64,000 nt of DNA, taken from positions 1 through 64,000 of the forward strand of contig DASVLJ010000026.1 of the NCBI GenBank assembly GCA_036384915.1, given 5' to 3'. Numbering within the stretch: the first letter of the stretch is position 1; each line of letters opens with the position of its first letter. A model generated the notes under the pieces. That model worked only from the letters and a program-made list of their open reading frames with translations, was not told where the DNA came from and did no database searches. The translations under genes and the position numbers were made by a program. Source of the DNA: PKWO01 sp036384915 (GTDB lineage: Bacteria > Pseudomonadota > Gammaproteobacteria > Burkholderiales > Burkholderiaceae_D). Below, piece after piece: positions 8,599-17,283 of the stretch.

Positions 8599-9924
8599 TC
8601 AGCGCAAATTACCCGTGTGCCCCAGCGAATAGCGTCCCGGCTGGGGCCACACCGTCAAACCATGCGGCTCCTGCCCACCGGCTATCTTTTTCACGGCACC
8701 GCTCTGCGTATCGATGCGGTAAATCTCATTGTCGAAACGGCCTGAGAGCCATAGCCATTTGCCGTCGGCGCTGACGTTGCCCATGTCCGGGCTGCCGCCG
8801 CCGGGAATCGGCCAATTGGCCACGATCTTGCCGGTAGCGAATTCAAGCACGCTGACGCTGCCCTTGCCGTGCGGCTTGCCGTGAATCGCATGCGAGCCGC
8901 GGTTGGCGATATAGAGCAATTTGCCGTCGCGGCTCGGATACAGTCCATGCGTGCCCAGAGCGACCGGAATGAAATCGATCTGCTTGAAGCCGTTGCCGTC
9001 GACCACATGCAAGCCATCGGCATCCATGTCGGCCACGTAGAAGCTCGAACCGTCGGGCGAAATGCGGATGTCTTGCGGCATGCCCTTGCGGCTGGTGCAG
9101 ATTTCATTGGGCAAGCCTGTGCCCGTCCCGCTTTCGGCGAAACGCAGGCGCGGCAATGCGAGCTTGAGCAAGCCCGTGACCTGGCGATGCACCAGATCGA
9201 CCTTGGCGATGGCGCCCGAGAATTCGCAGGTAAAGATGGCATAGCTGCCATCGATGGAAAAGTCCGCATGGTTGATGCCGTCGCACTTGGGCACGTCGAT
9301 CGAATACTGCAGCGCCATGCTGTGCGGGTCGCGGAAATCAAGCCGGTGATGGGCCTCGGCCACCACGATGGCCGATTTGCCGTCCGGGGTGAAATACATG
9401 TTGTAGGGGTCATCGACCGGAATCGCCTTGCCGGGCAGACCGGTACGCGGATCGACGGGCGTCAGACTGCCATCCTGGCGCCGCTCGGCATTGTTCGCCA
9501 CCCAAAGGGTGCGCAAATCCCAGGACGGCACGACGTGCTGCGGCGCTACCCCCACCTTGAAGCGGTTGACGATCTTGTTCGTCGCGGGGTCGATCACATC
9601 GACGTCGTTCGAGCGCAGATTCGGTACATAGATGCGTTCCAGGTCGCCCCTGACCTCCGGATTCAGATTGTCGGCGCGGATCTCGCTATAAAGATTGCGT
9701 GGATCGACCACTGGCGGCATGCCGGGAACGGTATCGACTTGCTGGAGCGATGCGGCGGGCTGGGCCGGCGTGCCGGCGGTGCAAAGTGCCGCGATGGCGG
9801 CGGCGAGAATGATGGTCCAGGGATGAAACGTTTTCAGAAGGCCTCCGGTGATTCCTGTTCGCGGCGAAGTCAACGCCCCAAAAAAGCGACGCCCGATTGT
9901 CACACGGACGCCCGCGCCGGCCAT
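8599..9924 (-). CDS. Exported YVTN/YncE-type beta-propeller protein
   Basis: This 441-residue frame holds repeated strands of the kind V-D-V-I-D-P-A-T-N-K-I-V, G-V-A-P-Q-H-V-V, M-Y-F-T-P-D-G-K-S-A and I-R-I-S-P-D-G-S-S. They are typical of YVTN-family seven-bladed propellers. A hydrophobic segment (W-T-I-I-L-A-A-A-I-A-A-L) followed by T-A-G-T-P-A-Q-P looks like a signal peptide, but it sits about 30 residues inside the ATG-started frame. A GGAGG lies four bases before an in-frame CTG at 9835-9837, so the true start may be that CTG. Substrate and partner are unknown. Its place between the secretion genes and the adhesin suggests a surface or periplasmic role in the same locus. Confidence 0.8.
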   Translation of the reverse strand: MAGAGVRVTIGRRFFGALTSPRTGITGGLLKTFHPWTIILAAAIAALCTAGTPAQPAASLQQVDTVPGMPPVVDPRNLYSEIRADNLNPEVRGDLERIYVPNLRSNDVDVIDPATNKIVNRFKVGVAPQHVVPSWDLRTLWVANNAERRQDGSLTPVDPRTGLPGKAIPVDDPYNMYFTPDGKSAIVVAEAHHRLDFRDPHSMALQYSIDVPKCDGINHADFSIDGSYAIFTCEFSGAIAKVDLVHRQVTGLLKLALPRLRFAESGTGTGLPNEICTSRKGMPQDIRISPDGSSFYVADMDADGLHVVDGNGFKQIDFIPVALGTHGLYPSRDGKLLYIANRGSHAIHGKPHGKGSVSVLEFATGKIVANWPIPGGGSPDMGNVSADGKWLWLSGRFDNEIYRIDTQSGAVKKIAGGQEPHGLTVWPQPGRYSLGHTGNLR

Positions 9925-10081
9925 TGATCGAGATCAAACAATTCGATGGGGGCGAAATGCCTCGTGATTGACCGTCAATTGCGCAAGAATCCTGCGGAAT
10001 TTGTACTCGCACGGTGCAAATTGCTCAACTTCAACTTTCTGACCATTTCCTGGAATCGACATGCTGGATAGACAAGAGGCG

Positions 10082-10708
10082 TCAATGCAGCTGCCGAATC
10101 CGTAAAGCCAGATGCAGGCGATCCGGCACCTCAAGCTTGCCCAGGATCACGCCGACATGCGCCTTGACCGTGCGCTCGGTGATGCCGAGCTGGCGCGCCA
10201 CTTCCTTGTTGCTGGCGCCGGCGGCGACCGCGCGCGCGACTTCCCATTCGCGTTCAGTGAGCTTCTCATGCCAGCCGTTCTTCGTTGAAGGCTGGGCACC
10301 GGCCGGTGCCGGCGGCAACCGCGAGATGCCGACCAGCAGCCGTTCCATCAGCGATTCGCCTATCCACAAGCCGCCTTGGGACACCACGGCAAACACCTGG
10401 CGCAGCACGGCTTCGCTGGCATGGCTGTTGCAGTAGCCGCGCGCGCCGGCGGAAAAGGCTTGCATGCCTTCGTCGTCGGAGGGTGTGTCGGACAATACGA
10501 TCAGCACCGCGTCAGGCAGGTGGCGCCGCACGGCTTGCACCTGCACCGCTACCGGCAAGCCGGCCTGCAGGCGCAGCCACGCGTAGTCGGCAGCGAACGC
10601 CCCGGACAGCACGCGCGCCGGCACGGCTTCGGCCAGCACGAACGCATGACGCCAGCGCGAGAGCATGTCGCCTGCGGCGGAAATGAAGAGATGCTCCAAT
10701 GCGGCCAT
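10082..10708 (-). CDS. LuxR/NarL-type regulator with degenerate receiver
   Basis: The 208-residue protein ends in a GerE/LuxR helix-turn-helix (about 148-205: L-T-E-R-E-W-E-V-A, N-K-E-V-A-R-Q-L-G-I-T-E-R-T-V-K-A-H). The first ~125 residues look like a response-regulator receiver fold, but the usual phospho-acceptor Asp and the invariant Lys are not recognisable. The start at 10708 has a GAGGG box and lies 7 bp after the membrane fusion protein gene. It is therefore probably co-transcribed with lapB-lapC and a likely local regulator of the adhesin. Activation by ordinary phosphorylation is doubtful. Confidence 0.82.
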   Translation of the reverse strand: MAALEHLFISAAGDMLSRWRHAFVLAEAVPARVLSGAFAADYAWLRLQAGLPVAVQVQAVRRHLPDAVLIVLSDTPSDDEGMQAFSAGARGYCNSHASEAVLRQVFAVVSQGGLWIGESLMERLLVGISRLPPAPAGAQPSTKNGWHEKLTEREWEVARAVAAGASNKEVARQLGITERTVKAHVGVILGKLEVPDRLHLALRIRQLH

Positions 10709-10715
10709 CGAACCC

Positions 10716-12128
10716 TCAGCGTTCCGTGAACGCCGCCTGCTTGGCGCGCAGCACGGGTTTCAACAGGTAGGACAGGATGGTTTTTTGCCCCGTGACGATA
10801 TCGACCTCGGCCACCATGCCGGGGATGATGGGCAGATTGTTGGCAAGCGAAGTCTTGTCCGTGGTCACGCGCACGGTGTAAAAGGTGTTGCCCCTCTCGT
10901 CGGTCACCGAATCGGCGCCGATCAAATCGACCGTGGCATCGAGCCCGCCATAGATGGAAAAATCATAAGCGGTAAATTTGACCATGGCTTTCTGCCCCGG
11001 GCGGAGGAAGGCGATGTCGCGCGGCGCCACCTTGGCCTCGAGGATCAGCTTACCTTCGAGCGGCACGATTTCGACGATGTCCTTGCCCGGTTGGACTACG
11101 CCGCCCACAGTATTGACCAAGAGGCGCTTGACCGTGCCCTTGACAGGGGAACGGATGGCGGAGTGCTTGACGCGGTCATTCAAGCCGGCGCTGGTCTGCG
11201 TCAGGGCATTCAGCTTGGCTTCGGTCTCGGAAAACTCCTTGCCGGCGTTGTTGCGGAAATCGAGTTCGACTTCCTGGATCTTGCGCGTGGCTTCGCCGAT
11301 GGCGGCCTGGGCGCGCTGGATCTGGGCCGCCGCGATGTCGCGTTCGCCGCGGAAACGATCCACGTCGCGCTGCAGGCGCAGCACTTCGACTTCCGACACG
11401 GCGCCCGACGCGAGCAGGGGCTTGGTCACGTTCAATTCCTTGACCGTCGATTCATAGGCTTGCGCCGCCTGCGCCTCCTTGGCGCGTGCCTCGCTCAATT
11501 CCTGCTGGCGCTGGCTCTGCTGCTGGCGCGCGATCGAAATCTGGGCCTGCATTTCGGTGTTCGCGCTCTCGTAGAGCTGGCGCTCCTGCTCGACCGTCTT
11601 CGGGTCTTCCGAGGCCACGTCGGCCGGCGCCTCGAAGGGTTTGCCTTCGCGGAGCGCATACAACCGCGCCGCTTTGGCCGCAAGCGAGAGGTATTCGGAG
11701 CGGTTTTCCTTGAGCGAGGATTCAAAACGGGTCGAATCGACTTGCAGCAATATCTGGCCCGGCAGCACGGTGTCGCCTTCCTTGACCATGATCTGCGACA
11801 CGATGCCGCCGTCCAGGCTTTGCAGCACCTGCAGCTGCTGCGAAGGAATCACCTTGCCGTCGCCCTTGGTGACTTCGTCGATATTGACCAGGCCGGCCCA
11901 GACCACGAAGATCACGATGGCCGCCAGCAAGGCGCGCAGCAGGATGCGCGCGCGTATCGGTTCCTGCTCGATGATGATGCGGTCGGCATCACCCATGAAA
12001 TCCTGCTCGGCCGGCGCTTCGCCTTCGTTCAGGCGCGCGAACAGCGGATCGAGGTGCCTGTCCGCGCGCAGGCGGATCGCTTCCATCATGCGCACGAAAA
12101 GGCGGCCGGGTTTGATCAGCCAGCTCAT
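10716..12128 (-). CDS. lapC: Type I secretion membrane fusion protein, HlyD/LapC family
   Basis: The 470-residue protein has a cytoplasmic N-terminus, one membrane segment (about 64-82, L-L-R-A-L-L-A-A-I-V-I-F-V-V-W) and a biotinyl-lipoyl-like half (G-G-I-V-S-Q-I-M-V-K-E-G-D). Long coiled coils fill about 150-300, and the C-terminal half matches the HlyD family (A-I-R-S-P-V-K-G-T-V-K). It bridges the inner-membrane ABC transporter and an outer-membrane TolC-like channel. Its ATG overlaps the lapB-like stop by 4 bp, so the two are translationally coupled. The TolC/LapE partner is not in this window. Confidence 0.92.
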   Translation of the reverse strand: MSWLIKPGRLFVRMMEAIRLRADRHLDPLFARLNEGEAPAEQDFMGDADRIIIEQEPIRARILLRALLAAIVIFVVWAGLVNIDEVTKGDGKVIPSQQLQVLQSLDGGIVSQIMVKEGDTVLPGQILLQVDSTRFESSLKENRSEYLSLAAKAARLYALREGKPFEAPADVASEDPKTVEQERQLYESANTEMQAQISIARQQQSQRQQELSEARAKEAQAAQAYESTVKELNVTKPLLASGAVSEVEVLRLQRDVDRFRGERDIAAAQIQRAQAAIGEATRKIQEVELDFRNNAGKEFSETEAKLNALTQTSAGLNDRVKHSAIRSPVKGTVKRLLVNTVGGVVQPGKDIVEIVPLEGKLILEAKVAPRDIAFLRPGQKAMVKFTAYDFSIYGGLDATVDLIGADSVTDERGNTFYTVRVTTDKTSLANNLPIIPGMVAEVDIVTGQKTILSYLLKPVLRAKQAAFTER

Positions 12129-14344
12129 GATGCCCTCGTCACCTGGCCCGATTGCAGCGCCGCGATCACGCGGTCCTTCGGGCCGTCGGCTACCACCACG
12201 CCGTCATCGAGCACGATGATGCGGTCGGCCAGGTCCATCAGGCTGGTACGGTGGGTTACGATGATCATGGTCTTTTGCTCGGCGAACTTGCGCAGCCTTT
12301 CCTTCAAGGCATTCTCCGACGAGAAATCCATCGCCGAAGTCGGTTCATCGAGCAGCAGCACGGCCGGGTCGAGCAGCGCGGCGCGCGCGATGGCAATCGC
12401 CTGGCGTTGCCCTCCCGAGAGCGATTCGCCGCGTTCGGCCACCACCATGTCGAAGCCTTCGGGATGGCGGTCGACGAACTCACCCAGGCCGGCAAGTTCG
12501 GCTGCGGCCAGCAGTGCGCGGTCGTCGGCATAGGGCGCGCGGATACCGATGTTTTCGCGCAGTGTGCCGAAGAACAGGGTAGAATCCTGCGCCACGTAGC
12601 CCATACCGCGCCGCACGTCGGCCGGATCGAGTTGGCGCAGGTCGACGCCGTCGAGCAGCACGGCGCCCTGGGTCGGTGCGTACAGGCCGAGCATGAGCTT
12701 TTGCAACGTGCTCTTGCCCGAGCCGATGCGGCCCAGCACCACAACATGCTCGCCCTGGCGGATGCGGAAACTGACGCCGCGCAGCGCGTTTTCTTCGCGT
12801 CCGGGGTAGGAAAAATGCACGTCGCGGAATTCGATGTCGCCGCGCAGTTCAGGGCGGTGCACGAAGGCGGATTCGTCGCTGCGTTCGGTCGGCGCGGCCA
12901 TGATGCCTTCGAGCGCCTTCATGGCGTTTTGCGCATTTTCGTATTGCAGCAGCAAGCCCACCACCTGACCCAGCGGTGCCATGGCGCGGCCGGCCAGCAT
13001 GGTCGCGGCGATCAGGCCGCCCATGGTCAGCATGCGCTCATGGATCAGGTAGACGCCGGCCACGATCACGGCGATGTTGACGAATTGCGCAATGCCGGAA
13101 GCGCCATTCATCGAAGACGCCGACAGCAGGCGCAGTTCGCCCGAGACGCGGGCGAGAAAGGCCGTGGTTTTTTCCCAGCGAGCCTGCATCTGGTTTTCGG
13201 CGCCGTTGGCCTTGATGGTCTCCAGCGCAGTCAGGCTTTCCACCAGCGTGGCGTTGCGCTGTGCGGCGGCGCGGAAAGTGGTTTCGGTCAGGCCGCGCAT
13301 GCGGTGCTGCACGATGTAGCTATATACCAGCACCACGAGGATGCCGAAGATGGGAATGAATACCAGCGGCCAGCAGATCCACAGGATCGCCAGCAGGAAC
13401 AGCGCGGCGAAGGGCAAGTCGATCACCGCCGTCACGGTGGCCGAAGCGATGAAGTCGCGCACCATCTCGAACGAGCGCAAATTGGAAGCGAAGGCGCCCA
13501 CCGAAGCCGGGCGTTGGGACAGCCGCATGCCCAGCACGCGTTCCATGATCAGGGCCGATAACTTGATGTCCACGCGCGCACTAGCCAGATCGACGAACTT
13601 GCCGCGCAACAGGCGGATGATGTAATCCATGATGAGCACCAGCGTCATGCCGCCGGCGAACACCCAGAGCGTTTCGACGGCGAAGTTCGGCACCACGCGG
13701 TCGTACACGTTCATCGAAAAGATCGGCATGGTGATGCCGAACAGGTTGATCAGCAGCGCCGCCGCCAGGATATCCTTGAAGATCGCGCGCTGGTCGAGGA
13801 TCGCGCCCCAGAACCAGTGCCGCTCGCGCACCTCGGCCACGGGCGGGGTACGGTCGTCGAAGCGGAAGCGCGGGCGCGCGAAGATCACCACGCCGGCGTA
13901 GCGTGCCTCGAGGTCGGCGCGCTTGAGCGTCACTTCGCCCTGCCCCGCATCGGGAAACAGCAGGCGCGCTTCGCCGCTATCGGTGTCCCAGCTGTGCAGG
14001 ATGCAGGCCTCGTCTCCGGCCAGGAGCAGGATGGCCGGCAGCAGGGCCGGCTCGATCTTGTTCAGCGGACGGCGCACCACCTTGGCCGAAAAGCCGGCAT
14101 GCGAGGCGGCACGCGCGAACAATGATGGGGTCAATCCTTGCCTGGTCAGCGGCAAACCGGCCGAGAGTGCCGCGCGCGTGCTGGGCCGGCCGTGGATGCG
14201 CGTCAGCTCGACCAGGCAGTCAAGCAGCGGATCGGGATGCAACTGGTCTTCGGCCATGCCCTTGCCCAAGCCCAAGCCTCCGGCGCCCGCATCGTTAGCG
14301 GAGGCGGCATCGCGGCTGGCAGGCAGTTGCTGGTTTTGCGTCAT
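12125..14344 (-). CDS. lapB: Type I secretion ABC transporter, LapB/HlyB family
   Basis: The 739-residue protein has three parts: a C39-like N-terminal domain lacking the catalytic cysteine (about 30-170), a six-helix transmembrane domain (about 195-480) and a nucleotide-binding domain. The last has Walker A G-R-I-G-S-G-K-S-T at about 538-546, signature L-S-G-G-Q-R-Q near 640 and Walker B L-L-L-D-E-P. A degenerate C39 domain is the hallmark of transporters that export full-length RTX proteins and giant adhesins. The inferred substrate is the adhesin at 1-8172. This is the first gene of the minus-strand operon; its upstream region is AT-rich. Confidence 0.93.
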   Translation of the reverse strand: MTQNQQLPASRDAASANDAGAGGLGLGKGMAEDQLHPDPLLDCLVELTRIHGRPSTRAALSAGLPLTRQGLTPSLFARAASHAGFSAKVVRRPLNKIEPALLPAILLLAGDEACILHSWDTDSGEARLLFPDAGQGEVTLKRADLEARYAGVVIFARPRFRFDDRTPPVAEVRERHWFWGAILDQRAIFKDILAAALLINLFGITMPIFSMNVYDRVVPNFAVETLWVFAGGMTLVLIMDYIIRLLRGKFVDLASARVDIKLSALIMERVLGMRLSQRPASVGAFASNLRSFEMVRDFIASATVTAVIDLPFAALFLLAILWICWPLVFIPIFGILVVLVYSYIVQHRMRGLTETTFRAAAQRNATLVESLTALETIKANGAENQMQARWEKTTAFLARVSGELRLLSASSMNGASGIAQFVNIAVIVAGVYLIHERMLTMGGLIAATMLAGRAMAPLGQVVGLLLQYENAQNAMKALEGIMAAPTERSDESAFVHRPELRGDIEFRDVHFSYPGREENALRGVSFRIRQGEHVVVLGRIGSGKSTLQKLMLGLYAPTQGAVLLDGVDLRQLDPADVRRGMGYVAQDSTLFFGTLRENIGIRAPYADDRALLAAAELAGLGEFVDRHPEGFDMVVAERGESLSGGQRQAIAIARAALLDPAVLLLDEPTSAMDFSSENALKERLRKFAEQKTMIIVTHRTSLMDLADRIIVLDDGVVVADGPKDRVIAALQSGQVTRAS

Positions 14345-14546
14345 GACGAGTTGGTAATCTTCTGTACTGCCCGAAAGTTACCATATGAAAGCGACAACAG
14401 CATGTCCGAATTGTTAACTTAGGAAAGATATAATGATATTTAACGTTTCAGGACGAAAAAACTGGCACTTGCTTTGTTCTGAGGGCTTTTTCGGCACCGG
14501 GAAAATGTAAAACGCCGGCATGGGATTTAACAAATGTCGGGTAGTT
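14345..14546. promoter_or_regulatory. AT-rich upstream region of the lapBC-like operon
   Basis: The stretch upstream of the lapB-like ATG is markedly richer in A and T than its flanks, as expected of a promoter region. I could not settle on a -35/-10 pair. A 63-codon minus-strand frame at 14414-14605 extends into the palindromic repeat next to it and has no credible start signal, so I do not call it a gene. Confidence 0.4.
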
Positions 14547-14659
14547 GTAGGGTGGTCGGGCGTCGCTGCGCGAGCGAAGCGTGCGACGCCCGGCGTACCC
14601 GCCATGTGGTCAAATAACGTTCGTTAATTGCTGGTGGGCAGCGCTGCGCTCACCCTGCC
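14547..14659. repeat. Palindromic intergenic repeat, copy 1 (diverged)
   Basis: It opens with GTAGGGTGG and closes with the degenerate CACCCTGCC. Inside are GGGCGTCGC / GCGACGCCC arms. Its central linker (TCAAATAACGTTCGTTAA) is recognisably homologous to that of copy 4 at 59133-59241. Its right end runs into the last codons of the oxidoreductase gene, so that C-terminus may have been shaped by the repeat. Confidence 0.7.
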
Positions 14660-16020
14660 GACAGCATTTGTGCCAGGCGCCGCGCATGGCCGCGCAATTC
14701 GGGTACCGCGATCGCCTCCCAATACCGCGCCTTGAGCATGGGGCCTATGTAGAACAATCCTTCCGCCGCCTGCCCCTGGATGTCGATCAGGCGATACTCG
14801 CCGTCGACCTCGAAGCCGAGCTTCAAGTCATCCTGCCTGATGATGCCTTCGTCACGCAATTGCGCGATCAATGCCGAGTCCATGCGGGTGATGTCGTAAT
14901 TCGGCCCGGTGCAATTGACCACCTTGGCCACGCGGATCTGGCGTTCCTTGCCGGTCCCGCGTTCGCGCAGCGTGACGGTCACCCCGGCAGCATCGGTGGC
15001 ATAGCCTTGCACGTAGCCGGCCAGGGCCTCGACCTGGCCCGACTTCAACATCTGGGTCAGGCGCAGATGCGCCACGGGCGCCAAACGGTGGCGATGGATG
15101 TCCCAATAGGCAACCGCCTGGCGCAGGAAGCGGCGCTTTTCCGCCAGGGGCAGGCGTTGCCAGATTTCCGCCGTATGCGGACGCAGGCTGTTGACCACAT
15201 CGCGCCAGTCGCCGCCCTGCCCCATGCGCTCGCGCGCCGCCTTGCGCAGCGCGCGGAAGTAATTGCGTATCGTCGGCTGCAAGCCTTCGAAGAAGGCGGG
15301 GAAACCCGACAGCGGCGGCGATTGCGGGTGCTGGCGGTGCGCCTGCAGCGACAAGCCGCGGCGCGACAACAGGTAGATCTTGCGCGATTCGCTGCGGCTG
15401 GTCAGGCGGAACAGCACGTCGATCGCCGTATGCGCGGCGCCGAGCAAAAGCACCGGCGCCTCGTCGTCGATACGGTCGAGCGCGGCGAAATCCCAAGGGT
15501 TGCCGATGTAGCCCGTGCTGCGATAAAACGCATGCGGGGCCGGGTCTTGCGGCGTAAAGTGGCCCAAGGCCAGCACCACGCGCTCCGCAGCGATCTCGCG
15601 TCCGCCGGCGCAGGAAACGGTCCAGGCATCGCCACGGCGCCGCACCGCCGTCACTTCAGCTTGCACGCGCTCGAGGACGGCTGAGGAAGACGCTGCCGCC
15701 TCTTCCAGCGTCGCTTCGAGATAATCGCCGTAGATACGGCGCGAGACGAAGCTGCCGGCATTGAAAGCCGGGTCGATGCCTTGGCAGTAACGGACGAAAT
15801 GGCCGGGATCGTCGGCCAGCGCGCTCATGTTGCCGGCCGGAACGTTCAAGACGAAGTTATCGTCCCAGGTGCGGTAGGCCAGCCCACGCCCGTGCCGCGA
15901 ATGGCGCTCAAGCAGGACGATCTTCGGTGGCTGCGGCGCGGTAGCGTCGCAAAGGCGCAGGAGGTTGACGGCGCAGATGGCGCCGCTATAGCCCGCGCCC
16001 ACGATGGCGATGGTTTGCAT
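14650..16020 (-). CDS. FAD/NAD(P)-binding oxidoreductase (COG4529/YdhS type)
   Basis: The 456-residue protein begins with the dinucleotide-binding motif V-G-A-G-Y-S-G (residues 6-12) and has a second Rossmann-like motif, L-L-L-G-A-A-H-T-A-I-D, near 195. The length and the N-V-P-A-G-N-M-S-A segment fit the COG4529 flavoprotein family, whose substrate is generally unknown. It is transcribed away from gap across a strong bidirectional hairpin. No partner gene is evident, so the physiological role is unassigned. Confidence 0.8.
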   Translation of the reverse strand: MQTIAIVGAGYSGAICAVNLLRLCDATAPQPPKIVLLERHSRHGRGLAYRTWDDNFVLNVPAGNMSALADDPGHFVRYCQGIDPAFNAGSFVSRRIYGDYLEATLEEAAASSSAVLERVQAEVTAVRRRGDAWTVSCAGGREIAAERVVLALGHFTPQDPAPHAFYRSTGYIGNPWDFAALDRIDDEAPVLLLGAAHTAIDVLFRLTSRSESRKIYLLSRRGLSLQAHRQHPQSPPLSGFPAFFEGLQPTIRNYFRALRKAARERMGQGGDWRDVVNSLRPHTAEIWQRLPLAEKRRFLRQAVAYWDIHRHRLAPVAHLRLTQMLKSGQVEALAGYVQGYATDAAGVTVTLRERGTGKERQIRVAKVVNCTGPNYDITRMDSALIAQLRDEGIIRQDDLKLGFEVDGEYRLIDIQGQAAEGLFYIGPMLKARYWEAIAVPELRGHARRLAQMLSAG

Positions 16021-16036
16021 GGGATACGACTATAGC

Positions 16037-16065
16037 AAAACGCCCCGGCGTGCGGGGCGTTTTTG
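16037..16065 (-). terminator. Rho-independent terminator downstream of gap
   Basis: AAAACGCCCC (16037-16046) pairs with GGGGCGTTTT (16054-16063) across a 7-base loop, giving a GC stem with T runs on either strand. It lies 27 bp past the gap stop, so it should end gap mRNA. It also insulates the downstream oxidoreductase, whose start is at 16020. Confidence 0.9.
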
Positions 16066-16091
16066 CGCATATGTATCCTACAAAACCAGGC

Positions 16092-17102
16092 TTACTTGGC
16101 CGACATCAAGGCCATCGTGGTATCGAGCATGCGGTTCGAGAAACCCCACTCGTTGTCATACCACGACGACACCTTGACCAGGCGGCCCGACACCTTGGTC
16201 AGGGTCGAGTCGAAGGTGCTCGAAGCCGGATTGTGGTTGAAGTCGACCGAAACCAGCGGGTCGGCGTTGTAGCCCAAAATGCCCTTGAGCGCGCCTTCCG
16301 AGGCTTCCTTCATGATGGCGTTGACTTCGTCGACCGTGGTGTCGCGCGCGGCGATGAAGGACAGGTCCACGATCGACACGTTGATGGTCGGGACGCGGAT
16401 GGCATAGCCGTCGAGCTTGCCGTTCAGCTCCGGCAGTACCAGGCCGACAGCCGAAGCGGCGCCGGTCTTGGTCGGAATCTGGCTCATGGTGGCGGAACGG
16501 GCACGGCGCAGGTCTTCGTGCATCACGTCGGTCAGCACCTGGTCGTTGGTGTAGGCATGCACGGTGGTCATCAAGCCGTTGACCAGGCCGATCTTGTCGT
16601 GCAGCGGCTTGACCAGCGGGGCCAGGCAGTTGGTGGTGCAGGAAGCGTTGGAGATGACGGTATCCGTTGCCTTCAGCACGCCGTGGTTGACGCCGTAGAC
16701 GACGGTGGCGTCCACATCCTTGCCGCCCGGGGCCGAGATGATGACTTTCTTGGCGCCGCCCTTCAAGTGGGCCGAGGCCTTTTCCTTGGTGGTGAAGAAG
16801 CCGGTGCATTCGAGCACCACGTCCACATTGAGCTCACCCCACGGAATCTCAGCCGGGTTGCGCTGGGCGAACACGCGGATCTTGTCGCCGTTGACGATCA
16901 TGTGGTCGCCATCGACTTCCACCGTGCCGGGGAACTTGCCGTGCGCGGTGTCGTAGCGCGTCAGGTGCGCGTTGGACTTGGCATCGCCCAGGTCGTTGAT
17001 CGCCACGATCTGGATGTCGTTCTTCTTGCCGCTTTCATAGTGGGCACGAAGAACGTTGCGGCCGATGCGGCCATAGCCATTGATTGCTACGCGAACTGTC
17101 AT
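16092..17102 (-). CDS. gap: Glyceraldehyde-3-phosphate dehydrogenase, type I
   Basis: The 336-residue protein has the NAD-binding motif I-N-G-Y-G-R-I-G-R-N (7-16) and the active-site segment S-N-A-S-C-T-T-N-C with catalytic Cys155. It converts glyceraldehyde 3-phosphate to 1,3-bisphosphoglycerate with NAD in glycolysis. An AGGAG box sits about 6 bp before the ATG at 17102. It neighbours tkt, as in many betaproteobacteria; the GNAT gene and a palindromic repeat lie between them here. Confidence 0.98.
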   Translation of the reverse strand: MTVRVAINGYGRIGRNVLRAHYESGKKNDIQIVAINDLGDAKSNAHLTRYDTAHGKFPGTVEVDGDHMIVNGDKIRVFAQRNPAEIPWGELNVDVVLECTGFFTTKEKASAHLKGGAKKVIISAPGGKDVDATVVYGVNHGVLKATDTVISNASCTTNCLAPLVKPLHDKIGLVNGLMTTVHAYTNDQVLTDVMHEDLRRARSATMSQIPTKTGAASAVGLVLPELNGKLDGYAIRVPTINVSIVDLSFIAARDTTVDEVNAIMKEASEGALKGILGYNADPLVSVDFNHNPASSTFDSTLTKVSGRLVKVSSWYDNEWGFSNRMLDTTMALMSAK

Positions 17103-17173
17103 GGTTTTCTCCTCAAAGATACGTCAAGTCCAACAATAAAATTCTTTCGATGACGACAACATACGCACCGTCT

Positions 17174-17250
17174 GTAGGGTGGGTTAGCGAAGCGTAACCC
17201 ACCATGCGTGTCGATCAGCTGGTGGGTTACGCTTCGCTAACCCACCCTAC
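17174..17250. repeat. Palindromic intergenic repeat, copy 2
   Basis: It runs from GTAGGGTGG to CCACCCTAC. Each half is itself a hairpin (GGTGGGTTA ... TAACCCACC), so the element folds as two facing hairpins or one long stem. It lies between the 3' end of the GNAT gene and the gap promoter region. Confidence 0.9.
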
Positions 17251-17283
17251 GATTCTTTAGACACTACGGCAACCCGCCAACGC

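Noticed and set aside
10665..12533. 622-codon plus-strand frame
   Set aside because: Antisense to the lapB/lapC-like genes; no family similarity.
16050..17153. 367-codon plus-strand frame
   Set aside because: Shadow of gap.
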